Source of the DNA: Phycisphaerae bacterium
GTDB lineage: Bacteria; Planctomycetota; Phycisphaerae; UBA1845; CAIVHJ01
DNA length: 64,000 nucleotides
Assembly: GCA_022072405.1 (NCBI GenBank)
Contig: JAJVHX010000003.1
Coordinates: 62,001 to 126,000 of the forward strand
Direction of reading: 5' to 3'
The position numbers were made by a program, and so were the translations under genes. The notes beneath the pieces are model-generated. The model was not told where the DNA came from and ran no database searches. It saw only the letters and a program-made list of their open reading frames with translations. Positions 47,177-55,303 of this stretch are shown here, piece by piece (the first letter of the stretch is position 1; every line of letters starts with the position of its first letter).

Positions 47177-47568
47177 TGAAGGCGGAGTTACGGGTGGGGA
47201 ATGAGGCGGAGGTGGAGGTGGAGGTGACGCCGGAGATGTGTCCGGCGTTTGATGGGGTGGTAGTCCATCCGATTTATTCCACCTGGTCGCTGGCCCATCA
47301 TATGGAATTGGCTGCCCGACAGGTGTTGGCTCCCCATCTGGAAGAACATGAAGAGGGCATCGGCACCCATCTGAGTATCGATCATCTCGCTCCGTCACCG
47401 ATCGGCAAGAGGGTGCGGGTGGTGGCCCGGTGTGTGGAAGTGGATGACCGGCGGGTGATCTGCGAGATCAACGCTTACGAAGGTGCTCGCCATATCGGCA
47501 AGGGGATGCAGGTCCAGCGGGTATTACCCAAAACCGTCCTGAAAGCGCTGATCGAGCGTCATCAATAA
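47176..47568 (+). CDS. FlK-like hot-dog thioesterase
   Basis: This 130-residue hot-dog-fold protein is of the fluoroacetyl-CoA thioesterase (FlK) type. Thr36, Glu44 and His70 have exactly the spacing (8 and 26 residues) of the FlK catalytic triad Thr42-Glu50-His76, and the context GTHLSIDHLAPSPIG is the usual segment around the His. Hydrolysis of a small acyl-CoA is therefore likely. Close to phenylacetyl-CoA catabolic genes, it may clear dead-end CoA esters, a role known for PaaI; this is inference. The GTG start shares one base with the upstream stop. Base composition returns to GC-rich here. Confidence 0.85.
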   Translation: MKAELRVGNEAEVEVEVTPEMCPAFDGVVVHPIYSTWSLAHHMELAARQVLAPHLEEHEEGIGTHLSIDHLAPSPIGKRVRVVARCVEVDDRRVICEINAYEGARHIGKGMQVQRVLPKTVLKALIERHQ

Positions 47569-47602
47569 CAGGAAATTAATCTGTTGATCGGATATAGAGA
47601 CA

Positions 47603-47627
47603 CGCGCAGACTGAAGTCCGCAGCTCG
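47603..47627 (+). repeat. REP-like repeat, copy F
   Basis: The core GCGCAGACTGAAGTCCGCAG starts at about 47604. It matches copies B and C and lies just upstream of the EthD-like gene, within 25 bases of its ribosome binding site. Confidence 0.7.
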
Positions 47628-47648
47628 TTGAATAATGAAAGGAAGAAT

Positions 47649-47948
47649 ATGGTTAAACTCATCGCTGTCTACACCAAGCCGGATGACACGGCGGCCTTTG
47701 ATAAGCACTATAACGAAGTGCATACCCCGCTGGTTCGCCGGATGCCTGGATTGCAGAAGCTGGAAGTCAGTCGCTGCTATGGGGCGCCGATGGGTGATCC
47801 GCGTTATTATCTGCTAGCCGAGATGTATTTCGATAGTCGCGATGCCCTGATCGCCGCCCTCAAGAGTGACGCCGGTAAGGCGGCCGGCAAAGATCTCATG
47901 GGCTTCGCCGCCAAATATGTTCATATGATGTTCGCAGAAGTCAATTGA
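47649..47948 (+). CDS. EthD-domain protein
   Basis: This 99-residue dimeric alpha-beta barrel protein starts at the ATG at 47649, with AAAGGAAG just upstream. The pattern MVKLIAVYTKPDD, DKHYNEVHTPLVRRMPGL and YYLLAEMYFDS is typical of EthD. Family members assist oxidative degradation of ethers and aromatics. It lies in the same direction as the phenylacetate genes. Its exact role is unknown. Confidence 0.88.
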   Translation: MVKLIAVYTKPDDTAAFDKHYNEVHTPLVRRMPGLQKLEVSRCYGAPMGDPRYYLLAEMYFDSRDALIAALKSDAGKAAGKDLMGFAAKYVHMMFAEVN

Positions 47949-48040
47949 TCAAGGGGGAGATGATTTTGGAGCATACATACAGTTTAAAGAGTTGATTATC
48001 TGTCGTACTTCATCGTGAGTAAAAAAAGAGAATCTTCCGA

Positions 48041-48094
48041 AGATTTCAGATTCGTAATTCCTGATTTGATATTTCAGATTTGAAATTTCAGATC
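48041..48094 (+). repeat. ATTTCAGATT-type repeat cluster
   Basis: A run of near-repeats: GATTTCAGATTCGTAATTCC, then TGATTTGATATTTCAGATTTGA and AATTTCAGAT. The same motif occurs inside the following gene at 48467-48494. The rest of the gap 47949-48188 shows no gene. Confidence 0.65.
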
Positions 48095-48188
48095 AATTCA
48101 AACAGTATCATATTTCTGAATGCGCAATTAAATAATTAGTACGGAATGATTGCAGGGGGACGAAACGGTCATTAGCGAGTGCAAGACC

Positions 48189-48692
48189 ATGAAATACGAG
48201 CGATTCGAGCAATTGCCGGTATGGAGGGATGCGCAGCAACTGGCCCTGCGTATTTATCAGGTGACGGAAGAGGCTGCGTTTCGGACAGCGGGTGATTTAA
48301 TCAGCCAATTACGACGGGCAGCGCTTTCGGTATCCAACAATATTGCCGAGGGATTTGAACGGGGCAGTACTGCCGATTTACTGACTTTCCTTTATATCGC
48401 GCGCGGATCAGCAGGAGAAGTGCGTTCCCTGTTGTGCTTTTGTGAGCAATGGTCCCGCACGCAGAGTTTCAAATCTCAAATTTCAGATTTGAAATCACTG
48501 GCGGAGGGTTGCTCCCGTCAGATTCGCGCCTGGGCGGATGCATTACAGAACAGTGATATCAAAGGCCAACGACATTTAACGGATAACTCTCGATCCGTGT
48601 TTGAACACAAGCGTAATGCCGCGATATTCTGGGATAGAATTGATCAATTGCACCGTGAATATCAAAATGATGGTAATCAATTGCCAACTTAA
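48189..48692 (+). CDS. Four-helix bundle protein (23S rRNA intervening-sequence type)
   Basis: The product is 167 residues from the ATG at 48189, giving the family-typical MKYERFEQLPVWRDAQQLAL. LISQLRRAALSVSNNIAEGF and LLTFLYIARGSAGEVRSLL are hallmarks of this bundle. Most relatives are about 115-130 residues. Here the fourth-helix region carries an inserted stretch (FKSQISDLK) encoded by a perfect inverted repeat at 48467-48494, and a polar tail follows. Many homologues occur outside rRNA genes, so no rRNA role need be assumed. It interrupts the catabolic gene order. Confidence 0.85.
   Translation: MKYERFEQLPVWRDAQQLALRIYQVTEEAAFRTAGDLISQLRRAALSVSNNIAEGFERGSTADLLTFLYIARGSAGEVRSLLCFCEQWSRTQSFKSQISDLKSLAEGCSRQIRAWADALQNSDIKGQRHLTDNSRSVFEHKRNAAIFWDRIDQLHREYQNDGNQLPT
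48467..48494. repeat. Perfect inverted repeat inside the four-helix bundle gene
   Basis: TTTCAAATCT (48467-48476) and AGATTTGAAA (48485-48494) are perfect complements with an 8-base loop. The right side matches the repeat cluster at 48041-48094, so a mobile or recombining short repeat seems to have entered the coding region in frame. Confidence 0.75.
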
Positions 48693-48719
48693 TAAACTTG
48701 GAACTGGATTCAAAATGCC

Positions 48720-48745
48720 AAGAGCCGCGGATTTAGCCCGCGCGG
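48720..48745 (-). repeat. REP-like repeat, copy G
   Basis: AAGAGCCGCGGATTTAGCCC starts at 48719 and matches the orientation and flanks of copy A at 9303: both have TTCAAAAT-like sequence to the left and AT-rich sequence to the right. It lies between the four-helix gene and the first crotonase gene. Confidence 0.72.
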
Positions 48746-48803
48746 AGTCCATATTGACGATTCTTATAATCAGCTCGATTTCTTTCAGATTTAAGAGGTA
48801 CTT

Positions 48804-49637
48804 ATGTCCGCCTATTCCGGCCAGGAACCATCGTCCTTTAACTTTCAGAATATTCTCTACGCTAAGAGTGGCCGAACCGCCACAGTGACAATTAATCGAC
48901 CTGAGGTGCACAATTGCGTCAATCTGCCGACGCTGCGCGAATTGCAACAGGCCTTTCAGGATGCTTCCTGGGATGATGCGATCGCGGTGCTGGTGCTGAC
49001 CGGTGCTGGGGATCGGGCCTTCTGCACCGGCGCTGATCTGCGCGAGCAACAGGCGGAGATGATCGACTCACCGAACAATTACTGGAAGTGGATGGGTGAA
49101 TTCTGTCGCACGCATGAGTTGTTGCGCCATATCGGTAAACCCACCATTGCCCGGCTGAATGGCATCACGGTTGGCGGCGGTAACGAATTCAACATGTCCT
49201 GTGACTTGGCCATCGCCGCTGATGATGTGTATATCAAGCAGGTCGGAGCAGCCATGGGCAGTGTGGCGGCGGCGGGGGCGACACAGTGGCTGCCGCTGAT
49301 CGTGGGAGATCGCCGGGCCAGGGAAATCCTGTTTTTATGCGAGGAAATTCCGGCAGCCAAGGCGCTGGAGTGGGGCCTGGTGAATCAGGTCGTCCCGCGC
49401 CGTCAGCTCGATGCTGCAGTTGAGGAAATGTGCACCCAATTGGCGAATAAAATGCCCGAGTGCATCCGCTACGCCAAGCAGCAGCTTAATTTCTGGAAGG
49501 ATTTTTCCTGGTATCAGACCATTGGCCACGCCCGCGACTGGCTCGCTATTCACAACCGCGCCCCCGAAGTGCACGAAGGCTGCAATGCATTCCTCCAGAA
49601 GCGCCAACCCAACTATGATGCGTTGAGACCCCAATAG
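48804..49637 (+). CDS. Enoyl-CoA hydratase/isomerase family protein with atypical active site
   Basis: This 277-residue crotonase-fold protein retains the oxyanion-hole segment (FCTGADLREQQ) and the first catalytic Glu position (GGGNEFNMSCDLAIA). The second Glu of hydratases (QPE in the usual GQPEILLG) is replaced: the segment reads KQVGAAMGSVAAAG, with Gly at that place. The pattern Q-x-G-x-x-x-G-S is closer to the dihydroxynaphthoyl-CoA synthase and 6-oxocyclohexene-carbonyl-CoA hydrolase branch than to simple hydratases. In this cluster a ring-opening or C-C bond role is possible (inference). AGAGG precedes the ATG. It is the first enzyme of the paa group. Confidence 0.85.
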   Translation: MSAYSGQEPSSFNFQNILYAKSGRTATVTINRPEVHNCVNLPTLRELQQAFQDASWDDAIAVLVLTGAGDRAFCTGADLREQQAEMIDSPNNYWKWMGEFCRTHELLRHIGKPTIARLNGITVGGGNEFNMSCDLAIAADDVYIKQVGAAMGSVAAAGATQWLPLIVGDRRAREILFLCEEIPAAKALEWGLVNQVVPRRQLDAAVEEMCTQLANKMPECIRYAKQQLNFWKDFSWYQTIGHARDWLAIHNRAPEVHEGCNAFLQKRQPNYDALRPQ

Positions 49638-49664
49638 GGCGATGTCAAACAAGAGGAGCCGGCG

Positions 49665-50435
49665 ATGTCCGAACTGATTATCAGCAGCATTGATCAGCAC
49701 GTGGGTATGATCAAACTCCATCGTCCTGAGGTGCTCAATGCGCTGAATCTGGAACTGATGAGGCAGCTCGTTGAGCAACTGGAGGCTTTTGAACAGGATG
49801 AAAATATCTATGTGATGCTGCTGACCGGCAGTGATAAGGTGTGGGCAGCGGGAGCGGATATCAACGATATGGCCAGTACGACGATGGTGGAGATGTATAA
49901 CCGCAATCAGTTCGCTCGCTGGGAGCGGATAAAGAAAATCTCTAAACCGATCGTTGCAGCGGTGAATGGTTATGCGCTTGGGGGCGGCTGTGAGTTGATG
50001 ATGCACTGCGATATTATCGTGGCGGCTGAAAATGCCCGAATAGGCCAACCCGAAATCAATATCGGCGTGATGCCCGGAGCGGGCGGCACACAGCGTTTGA
50101 CCCGTGCCGTCGGCAAAGCCACCGCAATGGATGTGGTGCTCAGCGGTCGATTTCTGACGGCTCGCGAAGCGCTCGAATATGGCCTGGTGTCGCGCGTCGT
50201 CCCGGCGGAAAACTGCTATTCCGAAGCTCTGCGGATCGCCCACGAACTATGCACCAAGTCACCCATTGCCCTGCGACTGGCCAAAGATGCGGTTCTTAAA
50301 GCCCACGAAATGTCCCTTACTGATGGCCTCGAATATGAGCGCAAACTTTTCTACATGCTCTTCGCCACTCACGACCAGAAGGAAGGCATGGCTGCTTTTC
50401 TCCAGAAACGACCGCCGGTGTATAATGGAACATAG
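49665..50435 (+). CDS. paaF: 2,3-dehydroadipyl-CoA hydratase-like enoyl-CoA hydratase
   Basis: This 256-residue crotonase has both catalytic Glu residues in canonical context: GGGCELMMHCD and GQPEINIGVMPGAGGTQRL. It should hydrate a trans-2-enoyl-CoA; in the phenylacetate pathway this is 2,3-dehydroadipyl-CoA. The symbol rests on high similarity to the hydratase consensus plus neighbours paaG, paaH and paaJ. AGAGGAG eight bases before the ATG is a strong ribosome binding site. A general fatty-acid hydratase is the alternative. Confidence 0.85.
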   Translation: MSELIISSIDQHVGMIKLHRPEVLNALNLELMRQLVEQLEAFEQDENIYVMLLTGSDKVWAAGADINDMASTTMVEMYNRNQFARWERIKKISKPIVAAVNGYALGGGCELMMHCDIIVAAENARIGQPEINIGVMPGAGGTQRLTRAVGKATAMDVVLSGRFLTAREALEYGLVSRVVPAENCYSEALRIAHELCTKSPIALRLAKDAVLKAHEMSLTDGLEYERKLFYMLFATHDQKEGMAAFLQKRPPVYNGT

Positions 50436-50487
50436 CGTTAGCACATCTAAGGTACGCCATATCATTACTTGTTGGATTTAACTTAAA

Positions 50488-51282
50488 ATGAGTGAACCGG
50501 TAATTAATCTCGAATCTAAAGAAAACGTTGGTCTGATCACATTCAACCGTCCGGAAGTGTTTAATGCCTTCGATGAGCGGATGACCGGTGAGTTGACGGC
50601 GGCGCTCAAGGCGGTGGAGAAAAATGTTGCCGTGCGGGCAGTAGTGATCACCGGGGCGGGCAAGGCCTTCTGTTCCGGGCAGGATCTGAAAAACCTGGAG
50701 GCGGGGTATCGCTCGGGGACGGCTCCCCTGCTGGGCGGACGGTTGCGACAGGGCTATAACCCGATCATTCAGAAGATGCGGAGCATGGAAAAACCGATTA
50801 TTGCCGCGATCAATGGTGTGGCGGCGGGGGCGGGGGCAAGTCTGGCGCTGGCGGCTGATTTACGCACCATGGCCTCTGGTGCTGCTTTGATTGAAGTATT
50901 TATTAATGTGGGTTTAGTACCCGATTCGGGCAGTACCTTTTTCCTGCCTCGTCTGGTAGGATTAAGCCGGGCGATGGAAATGTGCATCACCGGCGATAAA
51001 ATGACGGCGGATGAGGCTTTGCGGTTGGGACTGGTGAATCGGGTTTATCCACTGGACACGCTGCTGGAAGAAACCATGAAATGGGCCAGGCAGCTGGCCA
51101 ATCTGCCGACCCGGGCCATCGGATTAACGAAGCGACTGTTGAATCAGTCATTGGATCAGCCGCTGGAGGCGCAACTGGAGGCGGAGGCTTTTTTGCAGGA
51201 AACCGCCGGTCAGACGGCGGATCATCTCGAGGGTGTGCAAGCCTTTCTAGAGAAGCGCCCGGCGAAATTTCAGGGACGTTAA
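50488..51282 (+). CDS. paaG: 1,2-epoxyphenylacetyl-CoA isomerase-like protein
   Basis: This 264-residue crotonase has the PaaG hallmark VGLVPDSGSTFFLPRLVG, where the Asp is the catalytic acid/base. The first hydratase Glu is replaced by Ser (GAGASLALAADL), as in PaaG. The enzyme converts the ring epoxide into oxepin-CoA and also shifts double bonds later in the pathway. The ribosome binding site is weak, so translation may be low or depend on upstream reading. It is followed after 3 bases by paaH. Confidence 0.93.
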   Translation: MSEPVINLESKENVGLITFNRPEVFNAFDERMTGELTAALKAVEKNVAVRAVVITGAGKAFCSGQDLKNLEAGYRSGTAPLLGGRLRQGYNPIIQKMRSMEKPIIAAINGVAAGAGASLALAADLRTMASGAALIEVFINVGLVPDSGSTFFLPRLVGLSRAMEMCITGDKMTADEALRLGLVNRVYPLDTLLEETMKWARQLANLPTRAIGLTKRLLNQSLDQPLEAQLEAEAFLQETAGQTADHLEGVQAFLEKRPAKFQGR

Positions 51283-51285
51283 GCC

Positions 51286-52497
51286 ATGATCCAGAATGTC
51301 GGGTTGTTGGGCGGTGGGACGATGGGGGCGGGGATCGCCCAGGTGGCCATCGCCAACGGCTGTGTGGTTCACCTGCTGGAAGCCACTCCTGAATTAGCCG
51401 AAGCAGCGGTCGAACGGGTTTTTGCGGCGCTGGACAAGCTAGCTGACAAACGCAAATTATCACCGGTGGAAGTCGAGCGGGCCAAGCAGCGGCTGTTCCC
51501 TGCCAAGGGACCGGAACACCTGCGCGACAGCGACATTGTCATCGAAGCCATTCTCGAAGAACTGGATCTCAAGGCGCGGGCCCTCGCCCCGATCATCAAG
51601 CTGGTCCGGCAGGATTGTATTTTCGCGAGCAACACCTCCTCATTATCAATAACGCAACTGGGAGATCGACTGGGGATTCCGCGGCGAATCTGCGGGATGC
51701 ACTTTTTTAATCCCGTAACGGTCATGCCGCTGGTGGAGGTAATTGCCGGTCGTTATACCGATCCCGAACGAATCGATCGGGTGGCAGAACTGGCGGTCAG
51801 TTGGGGCAAACCGGTGGTGCGGGCCAAGGATACGCCCGGATTCGTGGTCAATCGCGTGGCCCGGCCCTATTACCTGGAGGCCTTACGCATTCTCGAGGAG
51901 AAAAAAGCATCGTGTGATGCGGTAGATCTGATCATGACGGAAGTGGCGGGTTTTCGCATGGGTCCGTTCGCGCTGATGGATCTGGTGGGGATTGATGTCA
52001 ATTATGCGGTGACTTGTTCGATATATGAACAATCGGGTCAGCCGGCACGATTCCGCCCATCCGATATACAGGCCCGGCTGGTGCAGCAGCGCAAACTGGG
52101 GCGCAAGAGCGGCAGCGGATTCTATGATTACAAGGATCCCACCAAGCCGGAAATTGCCTATCGGCTTGATCCGGAGCCGTTTGAACTGGGATCGCGAATC
52201 CGTGAGGGCTGGGAGAAACTGCGCAAGACCGGAAGCTGGGATATCGGCGTGGAGAGTGGTTATGTGCTGGGTCGTATTCTGATGACGCTGATGAATGAAG
52301 CTGCCCTGGCTGAGCAGGAAGGGGTTGCTTCAGCGGAGGATATCGACGTGGCCATGAAGCTGGGCACGAATTATCCGCGCGGCCTGCTGGAATGGGCGGA
52401 GGAAATAGGCCACGAGCGCATTGGCAGCTTTCTTCGCGCTCTGAATGACGAGGTTGACGATGATCGTTATCTGCCGGCCAAGCGGTTTCTTTTCTGA
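51286..52497 (+). CDS. paaH: 3-hydroxyadipyl-CoA dehydrogenase
   Basis: This 403-residue NAD-dependent dehydrogenase has the Rossmann motif GGGTMGAGIAQVAIANG from residue 9, the signature HFFNPVTVMPLVEVI with the catalytic His (about 145), and two 3HCDH C-terminal modules (about 190-290 and 310-400). The second module makes it longer than single-domain homologues (about 280) but similar to PaaH-type proteins. It would oxidise 3-hydroxyadipyl-CoA to 3-oxoadipyl-CoA, the substrate of the thiolase encoded next. Confidence 0.92.
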   Translation: MIQNVGLLGGGTMGAGIAQVAIANGCVVHLLEATPELAEAAVERVFAALDKLADKRKLSPVEVERAKQRLFPAKGPEHLRDSDIVIEAILEELDLKARALAPIIKLVRQDCIFASNTSSLSITQLGDRLGIPRRICGMHFFNPVTVMPLVEVIAGRYTDPERIDRVAELAVSWGKPVVRAKDTPGFVVNRVARPYYLEALRILEEKKASCDAVDLIMTEVAGFRMGPFALMDLVGIDVNYAVTCSIYEQSGQPARFRPSDIQARLVQQRKLGRKSGSGFYDYKDPTKPEIAYRLDPEPFELGSRIREGWEKLRKTGSWDIGVESGYVLGRILMTLMNEAALAEQEGVASAEDIDVAMKLGTNYPRGLLEWAEEIGHERIGSFLRALNDEVDDDRYLPAKRFLF

Positions 52498-52548
52498 TCG
52501 ACATTTCCTGCATTCGGTTCACACGTCTTATTTTTCTGGTGAGTGAAT

Positions 52549-53769
52549 ATGCAACGACGGGCAGCAATAGTGGCGGCAGTTCGGACGCCGATCGGCAAGT
52601 ACGGCGGAGCGCTTAGCCGGGTTCGCCCGGATGATCTGGCGGCAGTGATTATCCGCGCCCTGATGGAGCGCAGTGGCGTTGATTCCACCCGAATCGACGA
52701 TGTCTATTTTGGAGCCGCCAATCAGGCTGGCGAGGACAATCGCAATGTAGCCCGTATGGCGGTGCTGCTGGCGGGTTTGCCGGTGGAGGTTCCGGGCAGT
52801 ACGGTGAATCGGCTGTGTGCTTCCAGCCTCGACGCGCTGCACCTCTGTGCCCGATTGATTGAGGCGGATCATGGTGACGTGTTCATTGCCGGCGGTGTGG
52901 AAAGTATGTCACGTGCACCATTCGTGCTGGCCAAATCGAGCGAAGCCTTCGATCGTCGTGCTGAAATTCACGACACGACCATCGGCTGGCGGTTCATCAA
53001 CAAGCAACTGGCTGACCAGTATTATCCCTACAGCATGGGTGAAACGGCGGAGAATGTCGCCAAACATTACCAGGTATCACGAGAAGATCAGGATCGATTC
53101 GCCCTGCAAAGCCAGCAACGCTACCAGGCGGCTCTGACGGCGGGGAAGTTTGCCGATGAGCTTATTCCGGTGACCATTCCGCAAGCGCGCGGTGAACAGC
53201 AGGTGGTGGCGGTTGATGAACACCCCCGGCCGGAAGCGACGCTGGAAGCACTGGCCCGGCTGAAGCCTGCGTTCACGAAAGATGGCACGGTGACAGCGGG
53301 AAATGCCTCAGGAATCAACGATGGAGCGGCGGGGTTACTGCTGGTGGAATTGCAGATCGCCCGGAAATGGAATCTGCCGATACTGGCGGTGGTTGGTCCC
53401 GGGGCGACGGCAGGTGTTGATCCCGCGATGATGGGGCTGGGGCCGATCCCCGCGACACGTAAAGCAATCGCCCGCGGTCAGAAAACCGGCCTGCTGAAAG
53501 ATGCCGGTGATATCGACCTGGTGGAATTGAACGAAGCCTTTGCCTCGCAGTCGTTGATCTGCATTCGTGAGCTGGGTCTGAATGCGGACCAGGTGAATGT
53601 CAACGGCGGGGCGATAGCTCTGGGGCATCCGCTCGGCTGCAGTGGGGCACGGATTGCCACCACACTGGTACATGAAATGAGACGCCGTCAGGCCCGCATC
53701 GGTCTGGCGACCATGTGCGTCGGCGTGGGGCAGGGGGTGGCGGTATTGTTTGAATCACCGGCAACCTGA
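52549..53769 (+). CDS. paaJ: 3-oxoadipyl-CoA thiolase
   Basis: This 406-residue thiolase starts at the ATG at 52549 (GTG 52543 possible). The acyl-accepting Cys90 lies in [30 protein letters not shown] and [10 protein letters not shown] carry the catalytic His and second Cys. [12 protein letters not shown] is also conserved. It would cleave 3-oxoadipyl-CoA to succinyl-CoA and acetyl-CoA, closing the pathway. A generic acetyl-CoA acetyltransferase is the alternative; the paa neighbours favour PaaJ. The promoter for paaA lies at the end of this gene. Confidence 0.92.
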   Translation: MQRRAAIVAAVRTPIGKYGGALSRVRPDDLAAVIIRALMERSGVDSTRIDDVYFGAANQAGEDNRNVARMAVLLAGLPVEVPGSTVNRLCASSLDALHLCARLIEADHGDVFIAGGVESMSRAPFVLAKSSEAFDRRAEIHDTTIGWRFINKQLADQYYPYSMGETAENVAKHYQVSREDQDRFALQSQQRYQAALTAGKFADELIPVTIPQARGEQQVVAVDEHPRPEATLEALARLKPAFTKDGTVTAGNASGINDGAAGLLLVELQIARKWNLPILAVVGPGATAGVDPAMMGLGPIPATRKAIARGQKTGLLKDAGDIDLVELNEAFASQSLICIRELGLNADQVNVNGGAIALGHPLGCSGARIATTLVHEMRRRQARIGLATMCVGVGQGVAVLFESPAT

Positions 53770-53779
53770 CCACTATAAT
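53750..53779 (+). promoter_or_regulatory. Sigma-70-type promoter before paaA
   Basis: TTGAAT (53750-53755), an 18-base spacer and TATAAT (53774-53779) form a near-consensus promoter. It overlaps the last codons of paaJ and would start transcription about 45 bases before the paaA ATG. This suggests separate control of the epoxidase genes. Confidence 0.6.
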
Positions 53780-53830
53780 ACCATTCCAATCGCCTGAGTA
53801 TCTTCTGGGCTATTTCTGTGGAGAGTTTAC

Positions 53831-54856
53831 ATGAGCGTTGGCGGCTTGGATGAGATCGTCATGCAGTTAAAACATCCGGAAGATCCTGAACAGTTGGGTG
53901 CGTTCCAGCGGCGGATCGATGCGGGTGGCCTGGTGGAGCTGGAGGACTGGAAACCGGAAGATTACCGCCTGGGCATGTTGCGCATGGCGGAACACCATGC
54001 TAACTCGGAAATAGTCGGGGCGTTACCGGAAGGGGAGTGGATCACGCGGGCACCGTCGCTGCGACGCAAGCTGGCGCTGATGGCCAAGGTGCAGGACGAA
54101 GTCGGTCACGGCCAGATGCTCTATCGTGTGGCGGAAGACCTGGGCAAGCCGCGCGAAACCATGCTCCGCGATCTTTGCGAAGGCCGTACCAAATATCATA
54201 ATGTGTTTAATTATCCCGCACCGACCTGGGCCGACGTCTGTGCCATTCAGTGGCTGGTGGATGGAGCGGCCATTCTCAATCAGAAATCGCTGGCCGAGGG
54301 CAGTTTCGGACCTTATGTGCGCACCATGAAGCGCATTAACATGGAAGAGGCTTTCCACTTCAAGAGTGGCGAGGAGATGGTGCTGACCATGATGAGCGGC
54401 ACGGAGCGCCAGCGGGCCATGATGCAGGCGGCGTTTGATCGCTGGTGGTGGCCCTGCCTGATGTTTTTCGGCCCCCCCGACAAGGAATCGATCCACGGTT
54501 CGCTGATGATGCGCTGGCGGGTCAAGACAAAAACCAACGATAATCTGCGGCAGGAATATGTGGATCGCTTTGCACCGGCAGCGCTGGCCACCGGTCTGCA
54601 GATTCATTTGCCCGGTCCGTCGAACTCTGACGATCCCGCCCAGCCCAATCCCGAACTGGTGATTGATCCGCTCTGCAAACCGGATCCGACGAGCGGTCAC
54701 TGGGGATTTACAGAACCCGACTGGGATGAATTTTATCGCGTCATTCGCGGAAATGGCCCGTGTAACAGGGAGCGGGTGGCATTGCGGCGGTTCAGCTTCG
54801 AACAGCATAAATGGGTGCGTGAAGCGGTGCTGGGATATCATCCATCTAAAAACTAA
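53831..54856 (+). CDS. paaA: Phenylacetyl-CoA 1,2-epoxidase catalytic subunit
   Basis: This is the di-iron catalytic subunit of the ring-epoxidising multicomponent monooxygenase. The 341 residues keep the metal-binding Glu/His pairs: E90-x-x-H93 in QDEVGHGQ and E173-x-x-H176 in MEEAFHFKSGEE, with an earlier Glu near 60. The length and whole-protein pattern match PaaA well. The ATG is preceded by GGAGAG. Normally paaA-paaB-paaC-paaD-paaE are together; here only A and B are found, so the partner subunit PaaC and reductase must be encoded elsewhere. Confidence 0.96.
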   Translation: MSVGGLDEIVMQLKHPEDPEQLGAFQRRIDAGGLVELEDWKPEDYRLGMLRMAEHHANSEIVGALPEGEWITRAPSLRRKLALMAKVQDEVGHGQMLYRVAEDLGKPRETMLRDLCEGRTKYHNVFNYPAPTWADVCAIQWLVDGAAILNQKSLAEGSFGPYVRTMKRINMEEAFHFKSGEEMVLTMMSGTERQRAMMQAAFDRWWWPCLMFFGPPDKESIHGSLMMRWRVKTKTNDNLRQEYVDRFAPAALATGLQIHLPGPSNSDDPAQPNPELVIDPLCKPDPTSGHWGFTEPDWDEFYRVIRGNGPCNRERVALRRFSFEQHKWVREAVLGYHPSKN

Positions 54857-54877
54857 CCAGGCGGATCGAGGCTTCTT

Positions 54878-55273
54878 ATGTCACTTTCCCGGATACGACA
54901 GTTGGGCGGACAAAGCCAAAGCAGTCAGCCGCTTGCTCAGGAGCGCGATCTGGCGGTGTTTGAGGTTTTTACACAGAGGAGCCGGGGACTGCCGCATGTA
55001 CATGCCGGTTCATTGCAGGCACCGGATATAGATTCAGCCGTTCGATTGGCCCGCGAGCACTACGGCCAGGATGAAGCCTGCACGCATCTCTGGGTCGTTG
55101 CCCGCGAGCATCTCTATGGCAGCAGCAGCGAACCCTGCCCCATCAACAAAGCGATCGAACATGAGTATCGGTACGCCCGCAACTACCAGGGCGTGCGGAC
55201 CTTGTGGAAACGCTTCCGCAACGAACAGGAACTGAAGGAATATGAGAAGAACGATCTCCGCGAGGCGTATTGA
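54878..55273 (+). CDS. paaB: Phenylacetyl-CoA epoxidase subunit PaaB
   Basis: This is the small bridging subunit of the epoxidase complex. The 131 residues include the characteristic FEVFTQRSRGLPHVHAGSLQAP and a DSAVRLAREHY segment, with a C-terminal Arg/Lys-rich helix. A longer N-terminus than usual (about 25 residues rich in Ser and Gln) precedes the conserved domain; a later start is possible but none is better placed. It lies 21 bases after paaA. Confidence 0.92.
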   Translation: MSLSRIRQLGGQSQSSQPLAQERDLAVFEVFTQRSRGLPHVHAGSLQAPDIDSAVRLAREHYGQDEACTHLWVVAREHLYGSSSEPCPINKAIEHEYRYARNYQGVRTLWKRFRNEQELKEYEKNDLREAY

Positions 55274-55303
55274 TTTATACCTCACGGGTTGCGAAAGGAA
55301 TTT

